Below, one piece after another: positions 8,699 through 15,391 of a stretch of 64,000 nucleotides of DNA. The position numbers were made by a program, and so were the translations under genes. The DNA comes from Nocardia pseudobrasiliensis NBRC 108224 (GTDB lineage: Bacteria; Actinomycetota; Actinomycetes; Mycobacteriales; Mycobacteriaceae). The stretch covers positions 1-64,000 of the forward strand of contig NZ_BDBS01000044.1 in NCBI RefSeq assembly GCF_001613105.1. Direction: 5' to 3'. Below the pieces are notes generated by a model. The model was given only the letters and a program-made list of their open reading frames with translations. It did no database searches and had not been told where the DNA came from. Positions within the stretch are counted from its first letter, which is position 1. Each line of letters opens with the position of its first letter.

Positions 8699-10183
8699 TC
8701 ACCTCCGTATCGTCGACATCGGATAGCGCGCCGGTTCTCGGCGCATGGTGATCCACCGGGTCTCGGTGAACGCCTCGGTATTCGCCGCGGCCCCGCCGAA
8801 TCGGCTGCCGGTGCCCGACGCGCCGAGCCCGCCGAACGGCGCGACCGCCTCATCGCTGACCGTCTGGTCGTTGATGTGCACGATGCCGGTCGGGATCCGG
8901 TCGGCCAGTGCGAGTCCGCGGGCCGCGTCCGCGGTCACGATGCCCAGGCTCAATCCGTATTCACCGCCGGTGGCCAAGCGCACGGCCTCGTCGGTGGAGC
9001 CGAACGACAGTACGGGCGCGACCGGGCCGAACACCTCCTGCGCGTAGGCGGGCATGGTCGCGGTCACCTCGGCCAGGACGGTGGGGCGATAGAACAGATC
9101 GTGAAAACGCCCGCCCGCGAGCAGTTTCGCGCCCGCGTCGACCGTGGCCGTCACCAGGGCGTGGATCTTGTCGCGCTGCCCGGCATCGATCACCGGGCCC
9201 AGCGCGACCTCCGCGGTGGCCGGATCGCCCACGGGCAGCGCCTCCGCGGTGGCGGCCAGCCGCTCGAGGTAGTCCGCGATCAGACTCTCGTGCACCAGAT
9301 GCCGACCCGTGGTCATACAGATCTGCCCCGAATGCAGAAAGGAGCCCCACGCCCCGAGTCCGACGGCCGCGTCGAGGTCGGCGTCCTCGAGGACGATCAG
9401 CGCCGAATTGCCGCCGAGCTCGAGATGGGCCCGCTTGAGATGCCGGGCGGCCAACTCCCCCACCCGGCGACCGGCCCCGGTCGAGCCGGTGAACGAGACC
9501 ACCCGCACGGCCGGATCGACGACCAGGGCCTCGCCGACCTCGGCCCCGCCCGGTAGCACATGCAGTACACCCGCGGGCAGTCCGGCCGCCTCGAAGATCC
9601 GGGCCAGCGCCACGCCACCGCAGACCGCGGTGCGCGGATCCGGTTTGAGCACAACGGTATTGCCCAGCGCCAACGCGGGCGCGATCGAGCGGATCGCCAG
9701 CACCAGCGGATAGTTGTACGGCGCGATCACTCCCACGACCCCGGCCGGAACCCGGCGGGCCATGGACAGCCGGTCGTATTCGGTGGGCAGCAGGATGCCC
9801 GGCGGCGCGGAGGTCAGCGCGGCCGCCTCGTAGCATTCCTGTTCGGCCAGATCGATTTCCACGCCCGCCTTCGCCGGAATCGACCCCGCCTCCCGGATCA
9901 GCCAGTGCTGGATATCGGGGGCGTGCTCACGTATCAGATCGCCCGCTCGGCGCAGCACGGCGGCCCGCTCGTGGAAAGCCGCTGCGGCCCAATCATTCTG
10001 AGCCACACGCGCGGCGGCGGTGGCCCGGGCGATATCGGCGGGGCCCGCGAGGCCGATCCGGGCGAGTTCGGCGCCGGTGGCCGGTTCGACGACGGCCGCC
10101 GACGCGGCCCCGTCGCGCCACCGTTCGCTGAAGACGCGGCCGCTCCACGTCGCCGGGTCGAGCAGATCTGGTACAGGCGTCAT
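8699..10183 (-). CDS. Benzaldehyde dehydrogenase-like aldehyde dehydrogenase
   Basis: This 494-residue NAD(P)+ aldehyde dehydrogenase, closest in feel to XylC/benzaldehyde and vanillin dehydrogenases, should oxidise an aromatic aldehyde to the acid. Visible motifs are VIAPYNYPLVLAIRSIAPAL, VLKPDPRT, SFTGSTGAGRRVGELA, catalytic Glu in LELGGNSALIV, catalytic Cys in HSGQICMTTGRHLV, and EVFGPVAPVLSF. It sits between the aromatic-acid transporter and the decarboxylase, exactly where a product-consuming enzyme is expected. The ATG at 10183 overlaps the transporter stop as ATGA. The same frame runs open far upstream across the transporter gene, but the ribosome site and coupling favour 10183. Confidence 0.87.
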   Translation of the reverse strand: MTPVPDLLDPATWSGRVFSERWRDGAASAAVVEPATGAELARIGLAGPADIARATAAARVAQNDWAAAAFHERAAVLRRAGDLIREHAPDIQHWLIREAGSIPAKAGVEIDLAEQECYEAAALTSAPPGILLPTEYDRLSMARRVPAGVVGVIAPYNYPLVLAIRSIAPALALGNTVVLKPDPRTAVCGGVALARIFEAAGLPAGVLHVLPGGAEVGEALVVDPAVRVVSFTGSTGAGRRVGELAARHLKRAHLELGGNSALIVLEDADLDAAVGLGAWGSFLHSGQICMTTGRHLVHESLIADYLERLAATAEALPVGDPATAEVALGPVIDAGQRDKIHALVTATVDAGAKLLAGGRFHDLFYRPTVLAEVTATMPAYAQEVFGPVAPVLSFGSTDEAVRLATGGEYGLSLGIVTADAARGLALADRIPTGIVHINDQTVSDEAVAPFGGLGASGTGSRFGGAAANTEAFTETRWITMRREPARYPMSTIRR

Positions 10184-11373
10184 GACGATCCTTCGATGAA
10201 TTCGGTGGCCGGGCGGGGCACGATCGACATGGCCGCCGATCCGATGACCGCCACCGCGGCGAACAGATAGAAGCCCCAGGGATGGGCGGATCCGGCCACG
10301 ATCAGCCAGCCGGTGATGGCGGGACCGAAGATGGCGCCCAGGCGGCCCACCGCGGAGGCGAATCCCAGTGCGGTGGCGCGGAATCGGACCGGATACGCCT
10401 GGGTGACATAGGCGTATACGAGCACCTGCGCCGAGAAGACGAAGACGCCGGTGATCAATACGACCGCATCGAGCAGCAGGGTGCTCGACACCTTGACGCT
10501 GAGCACGGCCAAAAGCAGCGCGGCCAGCCCGAACCAGACGATCACCACCGCCTTGGTGCCGCGTCGATCCGCCAACAGCCCCGCGCCGAGCAGGCCGATG
10601 ATCGCGCCCACATTCAGCACCAGCAGCAGTGTGAGCGAGGTCGACATGCTGTATCCGGCGTCGCGCATGAGTTTGGGCAGCCAGGTGTTGAGCCCGTACA
10701 CCAGCAGCAGACCCATGAACGAGGCGATCCAGACCCCCAGCGTCGCGCGCAGATACATCGGCTGCCACAGCGTCGGGCGCAGCGGTTCGGGCGTGGCCCG
10801 AGCCACCAGATACGCCCGCGATTCCGGCAGTTTCGCCCACATCAGCGGCAGCAGCAGCAATCCCGCCGCGCCGCCGAGATAGAACAGCGGCTGCCAGTGC
10901 GGGACGCTCCACAGCGCGGCGAGCGAGGTCAGCACCGCGCCGGTGTGATAGCCGGTCATCGTGACGGTACTGGCGAACGCCCGCCGCGACGGCGGCATAT
11001 GTTCGGCCATGAAGGTCAGCGCGGTCGGCATACAGGCGCCGAGCCCGAGTCCGGCGAGGAATCGGAACGCGCCGAAAACCGCGGTGGAACCCGCGAGCGG
11101 GACGAGGGCGGTGCAGACCGAGAACAGCGCGACCGAACCCAACAGCAGCGCGCGCCTGCCGAATCGGTCGGCCAGCGGTCCGACCAGCACCGCGCCGACG
11201 GCGACGCCGACCAGTGAGATCGTGGCCGCGAAAGTGGCCGCGGCGGCGGTGAATCCGATGTGATGATGTTCGATCAGGGTGGGTATCACCGCACCGAGAA
11301 CGACCAGGTCGTAGCCCTCGAGCAGGACGGTGAGCCAGCACAGTGCGGCGGGCCAGGACAGCAGTTTGCTCAT
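10180..11373 (-). CDS. MFS aromatic acid:H+ symporter (AAHS family, PcaK/BenK-like)
   Basis: This 397-residue major facilitator has 12 predicted membrane segments. TM1 carries LLEGYDLVVLGAVIPTL, whose Asp is characteristic and functionally important in the PcaK/BenK family. The loop 2-3 signature GPLADRFGRRALLL follows. It should import 4-hydroxybenzoate, benzoylformate or a related aromatic acid. It overlaps pcaC at its start and the aldehyde dehydrogenase at its end by ATGA, so it is locked into the operon. Confidence 0.87.
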   Translation of the reverse strand: MSKLLSWPAALCWLTVLLEGYDLVVLGAVIPTLIEHHHIGFTAAAATFAATISLVGVAVGAVLVGPLADRFGRRALLLGSVALFSVCTALVPLAGSTAVFGAFRFLAGLGLGACMPTALTFMAEHMPPSRRAFASTVTMTGYHTGAVLTSLAALWSVPHWQPLFYLGGAAGLLLLPLMWAKLPESRAYLVARATPEPLRPTLWQPMYLRATLGVWIASFMGLLLVYGLNTWLPKLMRDAGYSMSTSLTLLLVLNVGAIIGLLGAGLLADRRGTKAVVIVWFGLAALLLAVLSVKVSSTLLLDAVVLITGVFVFSAQVLVYAYVTQAYPVRFRATALGFASAVGRLGAIFGPAITGWLIVAGSAHPWGFYLFAAVAVIGSAAMSIVPRPATEFIEGSS

Positions 11374-11753
11374 GACGGATTCTCGGGAGGTTCGGACAGC
11401 ACCTCGTCGGCGATCGCGAAGGCCGCGTTGGCGCGCGGAACTCCGGCGTAAACGCCTGTGTGGAGCAGTATTTCGGCGATTTCGGTGGCTGTGAGGCCAT
11501 TGCGCAGCGCGCCGCGCACATGCATGGCGATCTCCTCGCGACAGCCCAGCGCGGTCAGGACGGCCAGGGTGATCGCGCTGCGGGTGCGGCGGTCCAGACC
11601 GGCGCGGGTCCAGATCGCGCCCCAGGCGGCGGTGGTGATGTATTCCTGGAAGGGACGGGTGAATTCGGTGGTTCGGGCCTCGGCGCGAGCGACGTGTTCA
11701 TCGCCGAGTACGGCGCGGCGCACGGCCATGGCGGCGTCGCGATCGTCGCTCAT
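11370..11753 (-). CDS. pcaC: 4-carboxymuconolactone decarboxylase
   Basis: This 127-residue stand-alone CMD-family protein should decarboxylate gamma-carboxymuconolactone to 3-oxoadipate enol-lactone in the protocatechuate branch of the beta-ketoadipate pathway. Typical elements are FTRPFQEYITTAAWGAIWTR, RSAITLAVLTALG and the HVRGALRNG / ILLHTGVYAGVPRANAAF segments. In many actinobacteria PcaC is the C-terminal half of a PcaD-PcaC fusion (PcaL); here it is separate, and the adjoining PcaD is broken. ATG 11753 overlaps the pcaD remnant stop (11750) by 4 bp. Confidence 0.9.
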   Translation of the reverse strand: MSDDRDAAMAVRRAVLGDEHVARAEARTTEFTRPFQEYITTAAWGAIWTRAGLDRRTRSAITLAVLTALGCREEIAMHVRGALRNGLTATEIAEILLHTGVYAGVPRANAAFAIADEVLSEPPENPS

Positions 11754-12094
11754 ACCGCTCCTCTCAGATGGTCGATGATCAGATCCGGCAATCGAGCGGA
11801 CTGTTCCAAGACGGCCAGATGCGCTGCCCTGTCCAGTATTTCGAAATGTGCGCCGGGAATGGCGGCGGCGACGCGACGGCCGCGCTCGGGCGGCAGCGCG
11901 CCGTCCCGCGTGGCGGAGACGACCAGCGTGGGCGCGGGGATATCGGCCAGGGTGTAGGGACCGGGCGGGACGGGTGAGCCGTCGTGGCCGCGCAGATCGT
12001 GGCGCACCACGCGGAATCCATTGTCGGCGAGCAGAACCGGGACCCCGTCGGCGGGGCCGTCGACCCGACGGTAGATCTCGACCGGCTCAGACAT
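11750..12094 (-). pseudogene. pcaD: 3-oxoadipate enol-lactonase remnant with two internal in-frame deletions
   Basis: The frame is open for 114 codons, but the family needs about 250-265. Residues 1-22 (EIYRRVDGPADGVPVLL) match the PcaD N-terminus. The next match, DNGFRVVRHDLRGHDGSPVP, normally comes some 20 residues later. After YTLADI the sequence jumps to PAPTLVVSATRDGALPPERG, normally some 130 residues further on. The lost blocks contain the oxyanion loop, the GxSxG nucleophile elbow and the whole cap domain. Of the triad only Asp64 and His92 remain, so hydrolase activity is not expected. The ends are still in frame, and the 8 bp overlap with pcaG and 4 bp overlap with pcaC are intact, which preserves coupling for pcaC. 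It could be a decayed gene or an assembly collapse; it is unlikely to be an active mini-hydrolase. Confidence 0.8.
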
Positions 12095-12644
12095 CGAAGA
12101 ACACCGTCTCGCCATCGCCCTGCAGCCGCACGGTGAACCGATAGCCGCCCGGTGCGAGCGCCGCCACCAGGGTCGAACGCCGGTGCTCCGGAACGAGATT
12201 CAGCACCGGATCGGTTCGGTGCAGCGCGGTGTGTTCCGGGAAGTAGATCCGCGTCACCACCCGATGCAGCAGGCCGCGCGCGAAGATCGACACGTTCACA
12301 TGCGGGGCCTGCGGCCGCCCGTCCGCGGCGGGGACGACGCCGGGAACCACGGTGTGGACGGCGAATTCGCCGAGATGGGTATCGCTGCGGCCGAATCCGC
12401 GCCATTCACGCACCGCGTCGCGCGAATCGTCCGGATGGTCGAACAGCCCGTCCGGATCGGCCTGCCAGGTCTCGACGAGGGCGTCGTGGATCGGTTCACC
12501 CGCACCGTCGAGCACCGCGCCCCGGATCCAGCAGGCGTCCGGTGTACCGGTCGGGACCACGAAGGGGCCGTCCTCCCAACGCAATCCGATATGCAGGAAG
12601 GGGCCGACGGTCTGCGACGGCGTACTGGGCAGGGCTTCAGTCAT
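12087..12644 (-). CDS. pcaG: Protocatechuate 3,4-dioxygenase alpha subunit
   Basis: This 185-residue intradiol dioxygenase subunit has TPSQTVGPFLHIGL at the start, IRGAVLDGAGEPIHDALVE, the ETWQADPDG strand and APHVNVSIFARGLLHRVVTRIYF. As expected for the alpha chain, the iron-binding His-x-His of the beta chain is replaced (APHVNVS). It pairs with the PcaH product upstream to form the protocatechuate-cleaving oligomer. ATG 12644 overlaps the pcaH stop by 8 bp. An upstream in-frame extension to 12689 lies inside pcaH and is not needed. Confidence 0.92.
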   Translation of the reverse strand: MTEALPSTPSQTVGPFLHIGLRWEDGPFVVPTGTPDACWIRGAVLDGAGEPIHDALVETWQADPDGLFDHPDDSRDAVREWRGFGRSDTHLGEFAVHTVVPGVVPAADGRPQAPHVNVSIFARGLLHRVVTRIYFPEHTALHRTDPVLNLVPEHRRSTLVAALAPGGYRFTVRLQGDGETVFFDV

Positions 12645-13350
12645 CGTGCGGATCCTCGAACGGGGTGGCGTGGCGGCCGCGCAGCACAATGTCGAATTCG
12701 AAGGCCAGCGCCCATTCGGGCCGGGTGCGCGCGAGGCTGAAACGTGAGATCAGCCGGGGCCGAGCGGATTCGGGCACCGAGTTGAAGATCGGATCCTGCG
12801 CGAACAGCGGATCGTCGGGGAAATACATCTGGGTGACCAGTCGCTGGGTGAAGGCGCGGCCGAAGACCGAGAAGTGGATATGCGCCGGACGCCAGGCATT
12901 GTGGTGATTGCGCCACGGATACGCGCCCGGTTTGACGGTGACGAATTCGTAGCGGCCCTGCCGGTCGGTGACCGTGCGGCCCACCCCGTCGAAATTCGGA
13001 TCCAGCGGCGCGGCCCAGCGGTCGCCGACATGCCGATAGCGTCCGGCGGCATTGGCCTGCCAGATCTCGATGAGCGAATCCGGAATCGGCCGCCCGTCCC
13101 CGTCGATCAGCCTGCCGAACACCACAATTCGCTGGCCCATCGGCTCCTCGCGATGCTGGAAGGTCAGATCGTGATCGCCCGGCCGGACGCGGTCGCGCCC
13201 GAGCAGGGGTCCGGTGATCTCGGTGAGCGATTGCGGCAGCGGACGCAGCGACTGTCTCGGATGCCGCAGCGCGGTGGATCGGTAGTCCGGCGAATCCGGC
13301 GACGGATGCGTATCGGCCGGATCGAGACGATAGCCCGGCAGGTCAGCCAT
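12637..13350 (-). CDS. pcaH: Protocatechuate 3,4-dioxygenase beta subunit
   Basis: This catalytic subunit (237 aa) holds the non-haem Fe(III) and opens the protocatechuate ring to 3-carboxy-cis,cis-muconate. All four iron ligands are visible: Tyr105 in NAAGRYRH, Tyr144 in PGAYPWRN, and His157 and His159 in PAHIHFSVFG. The N-terminal arm YRSTALRHPRQSL and the TGPLLGRDRV segment are typical of the beta chain. ATG 13350 has GAAGGAG 6-12 nt upstream and overlaps the pobA stop (ATGGCTGA); ATG 13380 is an in-frame but weaker alternative. Confidence 0.93.
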   Translation of the reverse strand: MADLPGYRLDPADTHPSPDSPDYRSTALRHPRQSLRPLPQSLTEITGPLLGRDRVRPGDHDLTFQHREEPMGQRIVVFGRLIDGDGRPIPDSLIEIWQANAAGRYRHVGDRWAAPLDPNFDGVGRTVTDRQGRYEFVTVKPGAYPWRNHHNAWRPAHIHFSVFGRAFTQRLVTQMYFPDDPLFAQDPIFNSVPESARPRLISRFSLARTRPEWALAFEFDIVLRGRHATPFEDPHDD

Positions 13351-14536
13351 GGCGCACTCCTTCGATCGGTAGTCCGGCATAGTTCTGCGCGAGTTCGGTT
13401 GCCGCGGCGGGTGATCGCACCACCCGCCGCAGCTGGGCCAGTTGCAGGCGGGCGTCGAAATCGTCGCCGAGGCGATGCAGCATGGTGGTCATCCACCACG
13501 AGAAGTGGGTGCAGCGCCAGACCCGACGCAGCGCGGTCTCCGAATACGCCGCCGCCGGGCGGGTGTCACCGTCGCGCAGCCAGGCGGCGATGGCCTCGAA
13601 CAGCAGGGCCACATCGGCGACCGCGAGATTGAGCCCCTTGGCCCCGGTCGGCGGGACGATATGCGCGGCGTCACCGGCGAGGAACAGTCGACCGTGGCGC
13701 ATCGGGGCGGTGACGAAACTGCGCATGGGCAGTACGGATCGGTCGAGGATGGGTCCGGTCCGCAGTTCCCAGCCCGGCAGGGCGAATCGGGTGACCAGGG
13801 CCGACCAGATGCGGTCGTCGCTCCACCGGGCGATCTCCGCCTGTCGCGGTACCTGGAGATAGAACCGGCTCACGGTGTGCGAGCGCATGCTGTGCAGGGC
13901 GAAACCGTCCGGATGCCAGGCGTAGATCAGTTCGTCGGACGACGGCGGCGCCTGCGCGAGTACGCCCAGCCACGCGAAAGGGTATGCGCGCTCCCAGGTT
14001 TCACGCAGCGATGACGAAATCGCCTGCTTACTCGGCCCGTGGAAGCCGTCGCATCCGGCCACGATCTCGGCGTCGATCCGCTGTGCGCGGCCCGCCGAAT
14101 CCACGAAGGTGACGGCGGGCCGTTCGGTGTCCACATCGTGTGGTGTCACCTCGGTGGCCCCGTAGAACACGGGCTGTCCCGCAGCGGCGCGAGCGGCCAT
14201 CAGATCCGCGGTCAGCTCGGTCTGCCCGTAGATCCACACCGAGCGTCCGGCCAGATCCACGAAATCCAGGTGATGGCGTTCACCGGGCCACTGCAGATAG
14301 ATGCCGCGATGCTCGATCCCGTTGCGCAGCAGCCGATCTGCCACGCCCGCCCGCGTCAGCAATTCGACCGTGGACGATTCCAGCATCCCCGCGCGGATGC
14401 GGGACCGCACATGGTCGGCGGTCTGGCGTTCGATCAGGACCGACTCGATTCCCGCCGAGCCCAGTAGCTGCGACAACAGCAGTCCGGCCGGGCCCGCACC
14501 GATGATCACGACCCGGGTTCGCATGGGGGACAGCAT
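13343..14536 (-). CDS. pobA: 4-hydroxybenzoate 3-monooxygenase
   Basis: This 397-residue FAD-dependent aromatic hydroxylase makes protocatechuate from 4-hydroxybenzoate. It has the dinucleotide fold VVIIGAGPAGLLLSQLL, the DG motif EIVAGCDGFHGPSK, and the FAD ribityl motif FLAGDAAHIVPPTGAKGLNLA. The early RSRIRAGMLESSTVELLTRAG stretch is characteristic of PobA. It heads the aromatic operon. A palindrome is centred 38-40 nt upstream, in the 59 bp gap to the IclR gene. ATG 14536 follows AGCGGGG; ATG 14524 is a weaker alternative. Confidence 0.92.
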   Translation of the reverse strand: MLSPMRTRVVIIGAGPAGLLLSQLLGSAGIESVLIERQTADHVRSRIRAGMLESSTVELLTRAGVADRLLRNGIEHRGIYLQWPGERHHLDFVDLAGRSVWIYGQTELTADLMAARAAAGQPVFYGATEVTPHDVDTERPAVTFVDSAGRAQRIDAEIVAGCDGFHGPSKQAISSSLRETWERAYPFAWLGVLAQAPPSSDELIYAWHPDGFALHSMRSHTVSRFYLQVPRQAEIARWSDDRIWSALVTRFALPGWELRTGPILDRSVLPMRSFVTAPMRHGRLFLAGDAAHIVPPTGAKGLNLAVADVALLFEAIAAWLRDGDTRPAAAYSETALRRVWRCTHFSWWMTTMLHRLGDDFDARLQLAQLRRVVRSPAAATELAQNYAGLPIEGVRHG

Positions 14537-14567
14537 GTCCCCGCTGTGACCCGCATCACTACGGATC

Positions 14568-14583
14568 TTTCATTGAATGAGAG
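14568..14583. promoter_or_regulatory. Palindromic operator candidate upstream of pobA
   Basis: TCATTGAATGA (14570-14580) is a perfect 5+1+5 inverted repeat, flanked by TT and GAG. It is the only clear palindrome in the 59 bp gap between the IclR-family gene and pobA. IclR-family regulators of aromatic pathways (PcaU, PobR, PcaR) bind short AT-rich palindromes of this size near their target promoters, so it is the natural operator for the neighbouring regulator. No clear -35/-10 pair could be assigned. Confidence 0.45.
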
Positions 14584-14595
14584 GGTTTCGCAATT

Positions 14596-15357
14596 TCAGC
14601 CCGGCGTGACGGGCGCGCCGAGTGCGCGTGAGATGCCGTGTGCGGTCGCCTGCACCGCGGGGATATAGGTGCGCGCCGCACCGCCGTTGGGCACGATCAG
14701 CGCCAGCGCGGCCACGGTGTGCCCGCCCGCGCCGCGCACGGGGGCCGCGATCGAGGTGGTGGTCTTGTCGATATGCCCTACCAGACAGACGAATTCGGCC
14801 CGGCGCACCGCATCGAGCAAGGCGCGCAATGCTTTCGGCTCGGTGACGGTATTGGGGGTGAACGCGGGCAGTGGTCCGGCGAGGACCGACTCCTGCAGGT
14901 TCGCCGGGCTGTCGGCGAGCAGCACCACACCGGCCGAGGAGGCGTGCAGCGGAAGCCGCCCGGCCAGTCGGCTCAGATTGCGGACCGCGCCGGGCGCGGA
15001 CAGTCGCTCGATGTAGAGGACCTCGTGGCCTTGACGCACCCCCAACTGCACATGATTGCCCACCACCGCGTGCAGATCCTGCATGAACGGCATGGCCGCC
15101 TCGCGCAGCCCGAGCGTCGGGGAGGCCCGCGACACCAGCTCCCACACCCGCATGCCGATCCGGACCCGCCCGCTGCCGTCGCGGCGCAGCCAGCCGTAGC
15201 CGACCAGTTCGGTCACCAGCCGCGAGGTGGTCGCCAGCGGGATTCCGGTGCGCCGGGCCAGCTCGGATACCGACACCGCCGGGGTATCGGCATCGAACGC
15301 CTCGAAGATCCGCACCGCGCGCGAGAGTACGGATTCACCACTGCTGGACCGGGCCAT
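14596..15357 (-). CDS. IclR-family transcriptional regulator (PcaR/PobR-like)
   Basis: This 253-residue regulator has an N-terminal winged helix (VLSRAVRIFEAFDADTPAVS, then SELARRTGIPLATTSRLVTEL at about residues 30-52) and a C-terminal effector domain (LGVRQGHEVLYIERL, LPLHASSAGVVLLA, CLVGHIDKTTTSIAAPVRGAGG). It lies directly upstream of pobA on the same strand, so it is the likely regulator of the aromatic operon, responding to 4-hydroxybenzoate, protocatechuate or beta-ketoadipate. Its ATG (15357) is only 34 nt after the stop of the lipid-exporter gene, so some read-through from the PKS operon is conceivable. Confidence 0.85.
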   Translation of the reverse strand: MARSSSGESVLSRAVRIFEAFDADTPAVSVSELARRTGIPLATTSRLVTELVGYGWLRRDGSGRVRIGMRVWELVSRASPTLGLREAAMPFMQDLHAVVGNHVQLGVRQGHEVLYIERLSAPGAVRNLSRLAGRLPLHASSAGVVLLADSPANLQESVLAGPLPAFTPNTVTEPKALRALLDAVRRAEFVCLVGHIDKTTTSIAAPVRGAGGHTVAALALIVPNGGAARTYIPAVQATAHGISRALGAPVTPG

Positions 15358-15391
15358 GGGACTGTTTCTAGTCGCAGGACCAGGTTCTCGC

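Noticed and set aside
8699..11521. 940-codon frame that would fuse the aldehyde dehydrogenase to a long N-terminal region
   Set aside because: The first ~445 codons are an out-of-frame shadow of the MFS transporter and pcaC. The true start at 10183 has the ATGA overlap.
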